From: Larix kaempferi
Taxonomy: Eukaryota; Streptophyta; Pinopsida; Pinales; Pinaceae
DNA: 64,000 nt
Direction of reading: 5' to 3'
NCBI GenBank assembly: GCA_027924585.1
Contig: BSBM01000904.1
Coordinates: 22,467,001 to 22,531,000 of the forward strand
The notes under the pieces are model-generated. The model was not told the DNA's origin and did not search any database. It saw only the letters and a list, made by a program, of their open reading frames with translations. The translations under genes and the position numbers were made by a program. Positions 49,355-60,829 of the stretch are shown here, one piece after another. Positions within the stretch are counted from its first letter, which is position 1, and each line of letters opens with the position of its first letter.

Positions 49355-52066
49355 ACACTGCCATCCCCTATCTTATTGCTTGTCCAACATATGCTTTAGT
49401 GTGTATCCCCTTTCCCACTTCCAAAGTGTCACAGTGTTGAGTCAGTACAGTCATCGCTTAGCCTAACCTTGCATTTATACACCCTCACTCATCACTAGCA
49501 ACTTGATCACAGCCATGAAGTGAGTATAGTCTTGAGGTTCTAAGTCTGAGCTATTATTATTATTGAAAATATTGAATATCTTGTTTTATATTGCCAGTGA
49601 AATGATTACTTTATGTTTATATTGCTATTGGAATGATTAATGCAGCATGCTTTAACCAAATGCACTTGCAGCACCTTGATGTTTATGGTTTGGATCATAT
49701 TATGGGTCAGTTTGACTTGGTCAAACCCAGTTTGACGAAAGTCAACCACAGGACATGGGATGGGCTAGACCTTGGATGATAGCTATTGATGATATGTGTG
49801 ATCCTTATTTGGTCACCTGATGGTTCCATGCAGCAGTTATAGGTTCAGATAGTGATCTGCAGCACTTTTAATGATTTTGATCATTTGCAGATTATTATTA
49901 TTTTTATATTGTCCGAGCATGGTGTTGATATTATATGATTATGTAGTCATCCATATGGTGTATGAGTATGCACCTTTAGTGCATTTTGGCTCTCTGAGTC
50001 CATTGGGACAGTCAGTTTTCAGTTTCGGGCAGTTTCAGTTGGTGTATGTCTCAGTTTATCACTTCAGTACAGATTTGCCATTAAAAATGGCCTGTCAAAG
50101 CAGTGTCATGGTTTGATTGGTTCACCTAGGGCGCTACAGAGGTAGTATGGGGTCCAGACACTTGTTTTAACTATATTTCCATACTCCCAGACATGTTGGT
50201 GCATTCAGATTTGGCCCCGTGTGACTAGGCAGAGAGATACAGGCATTTTTATCTTTTACAGGTGATTTACAGAGGCATAAAAATGGTAAAATATGGCTAC
50301 AGAGGAATTCGATTTGGGCTACTGAGGCAAGGAAATGGCATAGAAATGGTTTTGATGTTGTGTATGATGTCTCCCACACCCTCCAGAGCAGTTGCATCAG
50401 TCAGTGGAGCCCTCACATCATTCTCCGGCACACTTTTATGGTTTCATGGTGCCTTTGGAGGCTCACGACTTTCCCTCTTGGGCATGATTTTATGCTTAGA
50501 TTATATATTTGATGTTATTGTGCCATGGGGACACACTAGGAGGGAATTATATCACCCCCTAGACCCACCACGAGCTTATTGTTATATTTTCATAGTCACT
50601 TTATGAGGACGTCCTCCCTAGGGCGATTTGACTATGTGGGTATATTATATTTTTGAGTTGATCCATGTACTTTATGTTGAGCTCATCTCAACCATTGATT
50701 AGATTGTTGTATCTTTTAATCTTAGCCACTCATTAAAAAGGTGGTTAGGGTTTTGGTCTCTCCCATAGCTATAAAAAGGAGAGACCCTCTCATTGTAAAG
50801 GGACTTTTGGCTCTTGGCTTCTGGAATAAAAATACTTCTTTGCAAACTCTTGTCTTATGGTTGTGGATGCTATTTGTGTTGATTGAAATTGTTCTTCCTC
50901 TGCACTGAGCATCGTGGTGGTTAGTTTGCACATCTTTTCTCTACTTTTTATCTACAGGTGAAGAAGTCGAATTGGTGAGGAAGGCGCATTGGTTGGGGAG
51001 AGTCTCCCTTCTCTCTTCTCTTCTCTTCGTCGGTTTCATGGAGTATTATTGTCTTTGTACCTCTTGCTTCTTGTTATCATGTTCTTTCGCTGTATTTCTT
51101 CCATTCTTGCTTGAACTAATTGATCTCTTGTTGTCCTTGGTTCATCAAGAAGAGGAGGGGGCACGTGTGGAGCTGGGAAAATAGTGGGGGCAAAATACAT
51201 CACCAAATTCTCATTTGATCTTTACGGGAACAATCCTCGGCATCATAGCAAACATTTCCATGACTCAGGTACGCTTGTGAGGTAAGTAATTCATTCTTCT
51301 AACCTACCCATCTGTCATTTCTTTTTAAAACCCTACGTAAAATTAATCGGAAAATTCTCTGGCTTAAAAGACTTGGTTTACTGGCAAACCATTTCTGGGT
51401 TTTTGGTCTTCTACAAATCCCTAGGTGGGTTCTTCAAGGCGTCATACTTGGAGGACTCCATTGGCCCAAATCCCGAGGCACTAGTCTCCTTGAACCCTCA
51501 CGCATTTCCTGAGAGAGTCTGCTTGCCTATCTTTTGATCCACTTTGCTGAGCTTTTGTGCTTTGACACTGTCACATCCATCTATCAAGCTGTGCTAGAAA
51601 GCCCTAATTCTCAGATCCACTCTTTGAGACACTTTCCCTATTTTAAGGGTCATGTTTCCCAAGGCAGATGAATTTGATCATTTGAACTAGCACCTGAATC
51701 CTGGAATCATACATAACTATTGAATCACTGTGTGTAATCGATCTTTGCCAAGTCACATCTTCCCTAAGCCTCCACAGTGTTTTCATTTCCTTAAATCTAG
51801 GGTTCCACACCTGTCACCTTACGTACCCTATCCTAATAGCTTGATCTGGTGATTGGTTTTGATCTCTCCTGTCGGGAGGAGATCAGGGTCTCCCCCTTTG
51901 TTATCTTGGGTTTTGATAGCTTAAAGTGAAGGGTGTCTCGGTTGGTGTGACAACCATTCCTTTTGGGAACTGAGGCTCTCGAGGTTCACCACTTTGGTTT
52001 CCTATCCCCTCTACCATCCTGTATAGGATTCATCATTTAGGGGCAACTACAAGATTGGTGATAACA
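49355..52066 (+). repeat. Divergent family-L LTR, 3' part
   Basis: Continues from 44431 after the solo LTR: ACACTGCCATCCCC, the CATCACTAGCAACTTGATCACAG box, the TATA box CTATAAAAAGG (50769-50779), CATTGTAAAGGGACTTTTGG, and the U5 boxes ending ATTGGTGATAACA at 52066. It is followed by GGTCT (52067-52071), the presumed target copy in the next LTR. Confidence 0.85.
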
Positions 52067-53393
52067 GGTCTCTCTCATTCCTATTTAAAGAAGAGACCCC
52101 CCTCATTGTAAGAGAGACTTTTGGCTCTGGATTTCTGGCAATAAAGAATTATTTTGGGAAAAAATCTTGTTCCTTTGTTATAGATTGTTCTTGTGCTTGA
52201 TTGTAGCTCTGATAGCCTGTCACATCCTTGTTATTTGATGAGATATCCATGCTAGACGTTTTGGCATAGTCTGTGCTCTAGAGGAGGGCGACTTCATTGG
52301 AGGATTTCGTGGGGTTTCTCAGGATCTCTTCACTGGATGAGTAAAATAATCAAGGAGTAGTCTTTATTGTATCCTTGATCAATATTTATGCTATCTGATT
52401 CTTCTTGCAACATTTACTTTCTCTTTCCGTAAATCAATTCTCATTGAGATTGTCATCTGCGGAAAGAGGGGCGCACTAGCTGTTGGAGGCAAATCGATTT
52501 TATCTTGGAGACTGTCAAATCAACTTGGAATTGCTTCGAGGGGGTCGGAACATCATTGCACTTGGCATATGCAAGTCACAGGAGGTAAGTACCATTGTTT
52601 TTCTTGATTTATTTATCTATTTTGTTAGTCTGCTGCTACTTCTACAAACCCTAAGCAGCTAATTTTTCCAAAAATTCCCTAGATCATTTAATTTGAAATC
52701 TTGGCGAAAGATTTCTAGTTTTTTCTCTTTAGGCCTAGCCCAAAGTGGGTTCTCAAGGGAGTCACCCTTGGTGGACTCCATCTGGCCCAAATCCCTAGGC
52801 ACTGTTCTACTACCCTAGTGCACTCCCAGACTTAGCCATTTTTTCTGAATTGTTTTATGTTGGTTTTGACTTGTAAGCTAAGACACTGTCATATCCTTCA
52901 CCAAGTCTCATTTAAAGGTACTAGATAGCCTCATCTTGATCTTAACCCTTCTACCTTGGACACATTTCCCAAGCCAGAAGAAATCTTTCTCATTTGCTAG
53001 TGCCTTGATCCTAGATCTAACTCCCATACTTATAAGTCACTTGTACTTTCACATTGGGTCATATTTACATCCTTTAAGCCTCTTGATCCAATCCTAATTC
53101 ACCTTGTGACTTCATCCATAGATCTAGGGTTTATCATACTTTACACCTTACGTACTCTAGCTTGTTGGTTTGATCTGGTGTTTTGGTTAAATATCTCCTG
53201 TCGAGAGTTGATTTGGGTCTCCCCCATTTCTATCTAGGGCTTGGATAGCATAAAGCGAAGAGTGCCTCGATTGGCATGACAACCAATCCACCTGGGGATC
53301 GAGGCCCTCTTAGGTCACCTCTTTAGTTTCCTATCTCCTCTACCATCCTGAATAGGATCATCTTTTGGGCCAACTACAATTTGTGTGATAACA
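52067..53393 (+). repeat. Outermost divergent family-L LTR, 3' end
   Basis: Begins at the promoter (GGTCTCTCTCATTCCTATTT, TATA-like CTATTTAAAG near 52080) and runs through U5 to the end TTGTGTGATAACA at 53393. Its 5' part is not in the window. To the right the sequence becomes a LINE fragment, so this LTR was inserted in the LINE; TGAAC (53394-53398) is the presumed target copy. Confidence 0.8.
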
Positions 53394-54180
53394 TGAACCT
53401 TTTTGAAATGTTCCCATACTAATGACAAATCTTTCATTTGGAAGGTAGTTGTTCATAATCTACTTGTTGAAGATAAGACCAACTATCTAAACTAAGCTTT
53501 ATGGCCTCTGGGATCCCTTTCTCTAGATCTACTTCAACACATATTTGGGCACACGCTTGGAGTCCATCCTTTGCTCTAATTTGTCTATGTATTTTCCACA
53601 GCATCACCTATTGCTCCAAGAGTCTCATCATTCCAACAATGCAGAGGTAAGAAAGGAAGGCAAACCCAGACTTGAACAACAGAAGGTATGTAATTTCCAA
53701 GATTGAAATCAAGTGTCCAAAGATTTTAATACATCCCTTGGGATCCCATGAAATATGGTCTGCTTCTAAAGATCAAGTCTTTGTCTTCCTTTTATTCAAA
53801 TAGAAATGCGAAGAAACCCCTGCCACAGAATGACTAAGGGATTCTATCCTTGATAAGGGGTTTGCAGTTTTTCTCCACCCAAATTGCAACCAATCTGGGG
53901 GAGGGATAGATCCCTATGAACTGGCCAATAAACCCATTTTCTGCTAGCCTAAGGGCCAAATATATTGAACCCACTTGCACTAGCACAGTGGGGATCTCAT
54001 CCAATCGTTTAACGAAGCGAGGAGGATCAGATCTACGCTAAGGGGGGGGCTTCGCGATTAGCGAATCAAAGGCGGCTGATTCAGGCGAGGGGGAGAAAGG
54101 GGGGGCACCATATCCCCCACCCGATGAAGCCATGGGGTGATTAGGGCGCCATGACGGGAAGGATCAAGCGTGGAACAAAG
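53394..54180 (-). pseudogene. L1-type LINE ORF1 fragment (DUF4283-like)
   Basis: On the minus strand an ATG at 54133 begins a Gly/Pro/Ser-rich start (MASSGGGYGAPPFSPSPE), then RFVKRLDEIPTVLVQ, GFIGQFIG and IWVEKNCKPLIKDRI, matching the style of plant LINE ORF1 proteins. Further on, in shifted frames, come an LPLHCWNDETLGAIG-like block and a block with LQQVDYEQLP. There is an in-frame TAG (54038-54040) and several frameshifts. The 3' part was cut off by the LTR ending at 53393. It has the same orientation as the phototropin gene and lies in its intron 4. Confidence 0.7.
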
Positions 54181-56119
54181 CCAAAAAGTCGAAGTATTTA
54201 CCTTAACAGTTCAGATGTTGTAATTGGAATAATACGTTGTTTTGTCGATAGGAAATATCCGATGATCGTTCCCCAATCTTCAATGTCCCGATATTTGTAT
54301 TTCCCGACAGTGTTTCAAAGGTTTGGGTTTAGACGGTGATTTAGTCGCTGGTTATGTAATATTTTCCAGTCCGATATGATTCCAGTTTCCGGAAAAAAAT
54401 ACTATTTGTGTATATATATGTGCTTTTACCTGTAATGAAATGGACAGATAGAGGAGAAGAAGAGGAAGAAGAATTGCATTTGTTGTGTCTATGTGTGTAT
54501 TTTTGAGTTGGTAAACTCCCTTGTAACCTTCATTGTTCATGTTGATTATGGGTGCATTTCATTTTCTATCACATTTGCAATTTTCTCAAGTTGTAAACAG
54601 TGTTGTAATCGTATTATGGATTTGACGCTAGAGACATGGGTAGCTATGTATTTTGGATCATGTTTAAGCACCTATAATGGAGATTACATAACACATATCC
54701 TTTCTTAAAAGTGTTCATAGTAGATATGTTTGTTAGCTCTTCTTTCTTATTAGTTATAGATCCTTAATGGACTAACTTCATTTTTCAGTTCAACGCAGTT
54801 GCATGACAAAACTTAATTTTATTCCTGAGCTTCATTATTCAAACTTAAACAAGCATACAGTAGGTTTTTGTATGAGTACACCACTCTACATTACTGTGGA
54901 GTACAGATGCGGTGCACCACAGTAGATAATACAACTGCTGGAGACAATAACAATAACCCTGATTAATAACCGCAGTAGTCTCCAGACAGTAATTGTAAGG
55001 ACACTAAACCCTAAAAGAAAAACCTAAGATGTAAACTCCTACATATCATATCAGAACCTTTGAGTTGCGAAAAATAAAGCTCTAACTCATTTTGAGCAAC
55101 ATGTAAATGGTACAATATCTTCCTTGTGCTATGGCTTAATAATGAAGACATCACCACTACAATCAAGACCAAACTCAATCACGGTGGAAATGTAGGTTTG
55201 GCATCAGAACATGGGACGCACTAGTCTAGTGGGAGTACAAAGATTGTGAAAAAAAAGTGGAAAAATTAGTTAAGGTGGGAATGGCGAATAAGATAATTGA
55301 GCCCATTACTTGATGGAAAAGAAATCATGGGTGGGTGGGGATGAAGTTCAGTTGAGGAGAAAATTAGTCACAAGTTCTTCATCCTAGAACAAACAATAAA
55401 AGAAAAGCAAGACAAAAAATGATCCAACATATGATTTTCAGTTAAACCAAAATGTAGAAAGCCATTTATTTACAAATTCTTTACAAATCTATATTGAAAC
55501 TGCAACATCTCACAACAAATTCACACTGGGGCCTTTTATAATCAAAATTGCCTACAAGAATGAGCGTGTGCAATATATTTTCTAGGCTTAGTAGATCCAA
55601 TATTCAAGTGACAGCAATATTCCAATCATAGACCTATGACATTGGCTACTGAGTAACGAGTAGATCTCACGTATTTCACCCGCAAAGGCAAGATACATTT
55701 GGGTGGCAATTTTCAAGGAGGCATCATACCAAATCATAAGATTTTTTGCTAGTTTTCAACAACCACCTTTATAGCTTTTCAAAGTTATCACACATTAGAT
55801 TTTCATCTTATTCTATAATAATGAACAGAATCTCCAATTATACAAGTTTGTCAAAGATACAGTGATCATTTTTTCCTCTGCCAACTAAATATCACGAGTT
55901 TAGAAAACAATAAAGTATTTTGAGGGAATTATTTCACATAATAAACGGACTGAGCAGCAAAATTTAATTACACTAACAAGTAAACTAGCAAATCATTAAA
56001 AAATAACTATAGGGCAATGCCTTGGAAATTGACAAGGGAACTGTTTTGAAAAAATGTTGCAAAAGATATATCTCAGAAGGTATAACATTCTTGAAAGAAG
56101 TAGATAAGTCTAAACCTAC
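54181..56119 (-). other. Phototropin intron 4, exon-proximal non-coding part
   Basis: A/T-rich. No exon-like frame with LOV2 or kinase motifs was found on the minus strand. Apart from the foldback element at about 54.9 kb nothing is recognisable. It starts at the exon-4 donor GTAGGT (56119 going left). The intron is not closed within the window, so its minimum length is the 56,119 bases to the left edge. Confidence 0.6.
54889..54992. repeat. Small foldback (MITE-like) element in intron 4
   Basis: An outer inverted repeat ATTACTGT...ACAGTAAT encloses two inner inverted repeats, TACTGTGG...CCACAGTA and CTGGAGAC...GTCTCCAG, over about 100 bp. No coding capacity. The size and terminal inversions resemble a miniature inverted-repeat element. 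A target duplication is not clear. Confidence 0.5.
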
Positions 56120-56396
56120 CCCATTAATGAGAGTCTTCCTGATTTCCTCTGTTTCATCCTAGCATCCTGCACATCACTTTTTCTTGATATATCATTTCTT
56201 GGGCTCGTTTGTGAAGTACACCAATTAGGAGCATCAGAATTGATCTTGTCTGCTATAGGTTCAAGATGTAGTGGTGATAGACCTCCCTCAGAATGGGGTA
56301 CAGTCAGTTGAGTTGTAGACTGAGAAACTGAATGGGGATGATTTACAACCTGCAGAACCTCCGTGGCAGAACTCACAGCCATGTCTTTCTGGCGGG
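56120..56396 (-). CDS. PHOT1: Phototropin exon 4
   Basis: Acceptor TCCTACAG|CC; 277 bp. It encodes [18 protein letters not shown] and a Ser-rich linker ending in the basic [14 protein letters not shown], which corresponds to the segment just before LOV2 in phototropins. Donor ATGGG|GTAGGT at 56119, phase 2. No continuation exon was found to the left. Confidence 0.92.
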
Positions 56397-59300
56397 CTGT
56401 AGGACAAGAAAAAATTAATTTACACTTGCATACCAGAAAAAAACAGGTTTTGATTCTTAGTTGAATCTAAGAAGTTTTCCCAAGAAGAATTTTATATTTT
56501 CTTAAACGTATCAAGATACAACATAGAACCCAAGGAAAATCAGAATCGCAGAGCAGAAAATTTGGATAAGAATCAATTGGTTACTGACCATCATATCGAA
56601 TTAAAGACTCCGGCAATCCATTAGGCCGTAGTGACCCATTCTTTGAACCTTCTGTATACTTGCTCACCTCAACTTGCATTCTACAATACCAAAAGTTAGT
56701 GGCTCGAACAAGAACAAATATAAATCTACATAGATCTTTCTATTTATGTTAACGTTGATGCTAAGGCAAAAAGCTATTTCTATTTCAAAATGATCTGTAA
56801 GGTTGAACTGCCATGGAGAAAATGTGCGGAAATGATGAATATGATCAGGTTTATACATTGCTACACAAGCTAACTAATATATACGAGTCTATGAAAGATT
56901 AGATGTGGAAGAAAGCAGACAGAATTCAATATTCACCCAATAATCTGTTGGAAACTATTTAATGACCTAACAATCATTATTGATGTGTACATAAAACATT
57001 TAATAGATTGCTGGCATGGCTACTAATTGAGATGAACATCCAAACATTTCTCCTACTTTTATTCAGACCTAAAGAGCATCTTTCAATAAAAGAAGACTCA
57101 AATAAATGGGTTGGCATACTTTCAAGTGTCAATCAATCTCACTTTGCACAAGGGAATGGAAGGTAAAATAAGTTTAATGTGATGTAAAGACTTTCATGAT
57201 GTTCACAGATCTATATAAAAGGGATGATTTTGTGTATAATGGAAGTGATTCTAAGACAATCCAGTGCTGCTGTAAAGTAAATTGTCTACTAAAATATGAT
57301 TTCTACAAGTGACCTACCCTATGAATTTAATAACGTTTCCACAGCCATCCTTTATTGGTGTGGTAGTAAGAAGGTTCCAAAAAGGCTTCCCATCCTTCTT
57401 ATAATTCAGCAATCGTCCACAGTAACTTTGCCCTGTAGCCACAGCTTCCCGTATCTTTGAAACTTCAATAGAATCTGTACCAGCACCCTGAAGAAAGCGG
57501 CTGCAATGTAAAAGAAAAAAGAAAAAAAACAAGACGACCATAAGCATTTTTTTGTACCAAGCAAATAGCTTGTGGGTTTGAATATCTCTCTCTTTCTCAA
57601 ACTTTAACAAAGTAAATCTATGCAAGGAACCAGAAGGAAGCTATGTGTACAAAAGAAATTGTTGAACTCGAAGATGCAGTAATAGAAAGAATCTAGTCAT
57701 AAGTATAACTTTTCAAAGGACAGTTTTCTTAGCAGACTCGTACCTGATTAAAAATCAAATTATATCAACCAAATGCTTGAAGTTTGCAAACAAATGTATT
57801 ACTGACCAGTGAAGATCCTAATAAAAAACATATGTAACTTCACCCAATGGAAATCAATTAAATAAATGAAAAGAAGAATCCTATAAATGAGAATGGTACT
57901 AATACTGAATCCTGATGCTGTTCATGACAACGTACATCTTTAGAGAAGATAAGTACTCAAAAAAGATCCTATTAATAAAACAAAACAAATATCACAAAAC
58001 CTATGCATAACACTTCACAAAGGCACGGAGTATCAATTCAATATTGACATTACATTGACTTTATGATTACCTTGCAGTGCAAGCAGTTACGGAATATGAC
58101 AACCACAAGAACCAACGGGAGAGCAATGTGTGGTCTATTGTCTGATTAGGGATATATCAGGGTATATTTCTAATGAAATCCATAATAGAAAGTCTGTAGT
58201 AAACAGTTCTTTGTGTTAAGGATACAGTGAATCAAGTCACAACAGTCACTTGAACATTAAGGCCTGCCCTTCTAATTTTTTTTGCTTTTGTAAGTATCGA
58301 TGATAAAATAATGTTTACTGAATTTTGTGAATAATTTTTCCAAATTTTCCTCTCTTGATGCTTCCTTGTATCCCATGTCAATTCATTCCAAAATATTACA
58401 TAATATCCTCACATTATTATCTAATCACAGAAAGAGAAAGAAAGACACAGAGACACACACACAGAAATAGGGAGAAAGAAGAAAAGCACACCAGTTTCTT
58501 CCAATAACTTCTTTTGGAGAATAGCCTGTCATATTGAAAAATCCAGCACTAGCATATACAATAGGATAATCTGGTTTGGTTGCATCTGACACAACAAATG
58601 TCTGTTGTAACGTGGACAATGCTTCCTTTAAGTCCTTTGAAACACGTTGGACGGATGTTTCGCTCCCACGATCAGATCCATCAGATGTCCTCATTGAGCT
58701 TCCTGATCCCCTTTGAGTTGGACCTCGTACTTCCTCATCTGATGTCCTTACACCCACGCCCTGAGGTTTCCCTGTCCCTACATCTGTTTTAACAACAAGT
58801 CCCCATGCCGCTGCCCTTTCTGCCATGCTAGATTCAGATAAGATCTCTCCAGAGACTAAAGACTCCGTATTTGCCTTTTCTTTCTTTTTATTTCCATTCT
58901 GTTCGAGTAATGCCACTGCCACTGCTTGTCTGTTTCCCACTTCATTTTCAGAGTCTTGGGGGCCTCCAGAAGAGATCTTTGACTGCTCTGCTATACCTAA
59001 AGGAAACTCTTTCAGAGTCACGGCAACCTCTTTTGCTGACTCACCTTCGATGGCGTTTACAGACTCGGTGTTTATCAATGCCATCCACTTACCAACCGGC
59101 CCCCTCAATCTTCCAGATTGTGAACTCTGCCCATGTTCATGTCTTAGATTACTATTCTCGTTTGCTTCATCTCTCTTGTTAGAAGGAGCTCCCTTGTCTT
59201 GCAGAGTATCATATAGCGACCTGTCAATGTTCGATGTCACTTTAAAGGCAGAAGATGAAGCAGAAGTGCCTTCTGGGTTGAAGACTTCAAGTGAACCCCG

Positions 59301-59399
59301 AGAGTCTCGGGCAAGTGTATAAGACTCATAAGGGGACTTCCCTAAACTGTACACAGTTGGTATAGCAGCACTGGTATTCAGTGGGTTTGATGGATCCAT
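56120..59399 (-). CDS. PHOT1: Phototropin (blue-light receptor kinase), exons 1-4, 5' half of the gene
   Basis: Join of 58492-59399, 57318-57500, 56589-56680 and 56120-56396; these give 486 complete codons plus two bases. Phototropins bind FMN in LOV1 and LOV2 and switch on a C-terminal Ser/Thr kinase at the plasma membrane for phototropism, stomatal opening and chloroplast movement. Seen here: an N-terminal [14 protein letters not shown] motif (phototropin 1-like), a Ser/Glu-rich linker, and LOV1 from about residue 254 with [20 protein letters not shown] (photoactive Cys303), [17 protein letters not shown] and [13 protein letters not shown]. The linker after LOV1 includes [19 protein letters not shown] and ends [12 protein letters not shown]2 and the kinase (roughly the second half of a ~1000-residue protein) are not in the window. 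All junctions are GT-AG and phase-compatible with no stop, so the visible part looks functional. Paralogue assignment (PHOT1 versus PHOT2) is from motif resemblance. Confidence 0.95.
56589..56680 (-). CDS. PHOT1: Phototropin exon 3
   Basis: Acceptor TATTGTAG|A; 92 bp. It completes LOV1 with [11 protein letters not shown], including the conserved Gln (Gln366) that hydrogen-bonds the flavin, then the linker [17 protein letters not shown]. Donor GATG|GTCAGT. Intron 3 is 192 bp. Confidence 0.93.
57318..57500 (-). CDS. PHOT1: Phototropin exon 2
   Basis: Acceptor TACATTGCAG|C; exon of 183 bp. It encodes the C of Cys303, [41 protein letters not shown] and VIKFIG. The flavin-contacting Asn residues (NYKKDG, FWNLL) are present. 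Donor AGG|GTAGGT; intron 2 is 637 bp. Confidence 0.95.
58492..59399 (-). CDS. PHOT1: Phototropin exon 1 (coding)
   Basis: ATG at 59399 with a same-frame run of 302 codons plus TG. It encodes the N-terminal extension ([20 protein letters not shown]), the WMALINTES and [10 protein letters not shown] blocks, a Ser/Arg-rich stretch and the first half of LOV1 up to GRN. The donor is AACTG|GTGTGC at 58491. The Cys303 codon is split TG|C. Confidence 0.95.
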
Positions 59400-60160
59400 A
59401 GGAAGAGTCTAGAGGTGTTTTTACTGCAATCAGTGTCAGAATCATACGTCAAACTCCAAAATATTTCATATTTGCAAATATCATCACTTTGAAAGTGAAG
59501 GAACAATTAACATACTTCACAATATGAGACTATATGCACCATCTGCAATAAAACACCAGTATTTCTTTCAGGAATAGCCTAAGAGAAATTAGTTAGAAAA
59601 ATGCCTTAAATGCAATTTATAAGTAAATCACATTGGAACCATGGTGCTTGTACAGATTATTCTTACTGACAACACGCTTATTCAACATAAAAGAAAATGT
59701 TTAATAGAAAACAATGATGATAAGATCGTTAATGTTGAACTATTCTAACATTGGAAAACTATACTCTACCAGAAGAAGAGGCTCAAACATCTTGGGGCCT
59801 TGACTAAACATAGCTCCCTTCTCAGAATATGCTCTCCATTTTCCTTAAGGCAATGCATATTCTGTACTCTGAGGATATGATGTAGGAATACAGAGGCTTG
59901 CTTTTCTCTTCCTATACGGAGCTCAGTCATGTTTGTTTTTCTCATATTCCAGTTCAAGGAGCAATTCCACAATGGAAAACTTAGTGAGCAGGATTAGTAG
60001 TGGAAGTTAATCTCCCTAATTGCATGGCATCCTTTTTTTTAGAGTTAAATAGGAAACAATTTTAGTTAAGACAAGCTTCTGTTGGTTCTCGTAATTTTAA
60101 TTTGGTGTCATACAGATGTTATTGATATGCAGAGATGACTTCTGGACAGAATAAAAATAA
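59400..60160 (-). other. Phototropin 5' flank / probable 5' UTR with a possible UTR intron acceptor
   Basis: Upstream of the ATG the minus strand reads CACTGATTGCAG|TAAAAACACC (AG at 59425-59424), a possible acceptor of an intron in the 5' UTR. No convincing donor or transcription start was identified. The stretch is A/T-rich, with no supported gene (the short open frame at 59766-59972 has no recognisable product). Confidence 0.4.
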
Positions 60161-60163
60161 TTG

Positions 60164-60281
60164 CTCGCAAGCAAAACTGAACAAAACCTTCCCTAAACAT
60201 ATGCCGAATTTTAAAGCAAGGACTCACAAGCAAATTTGAACAAAACCTTCCCTAAACATATGTTAAATTTTAAAGCAAGGA
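60164..60281. repeat. 59-bp tandem duplication upstream of phototropin
   Basis: Two units beginning CTCGCAAGCAAAACTGAACA (60164) and CTCACAAGCAAATTTGAACA (60223), each continuing through AAACCTTCCCTAAACATATG. A 42-bp duplication (CTAAAGGCTTCTTATGCATA at 60397 and again at 60439) and a 107-bp one (GTAGGTGC..CTTAGCCAGAGG at 60659 and 60766) follow. Confidence 0.85.
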
Positions 60282-60829
60282 TTCACGAACAACAAATTAC
60301 TTTGACAACTTAACCACTCTAGGGCGTCACATGCAACGTTTTGATGCTAAATAAAATATGCTCTTAAATTTAACAAGAAACTGAAGAAACTAGAACCTAA
60401 AGGCTTCTTATGCATAATTGTTTCCATTGTCTAAGATGCTAAAGGCTTATTATGCATAATTCTTTCCATTTACTAAAATGCTGATTTATGCACAAATAAC
60501 CTATCGAGGAAATGATCAGCATTTTTGCCATAAAGCTAATCGTCAAGCTTATCTACGACCAAGCAGAGTATGATATTGATCTACGGCAGGATTTTATGAC
60601 ATGCAAGCTTATCATAAAGGTAGTTAAAGTTATTGCACTATAAACTTCTCAGCCTAATGTAGGTGCTCTGCTTAGCCAGAGGATAAACTTCACTACCAAT
60701 TCTCTCAAATTCCCTTAGCTTCACTTAAAATTCAATAAAGAGTTACACCTTATAAAAGCCCAAAGTAGGTGCCCTTCTTAGCCAGAGGATAAACAACAAT
60801 CCTCTCAAATTCCGTTAGTTTCATTTAAA

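Noticed and set aside
53399-56119. A LOV2 or kinase exon of phototropin left of exon 4
   Set aside because: I searched the minus strand for GRNCRFLQG-like and kinase motifs and for long frames with suitable splice sites and found none. Small exons without motifs cannot be excluded.
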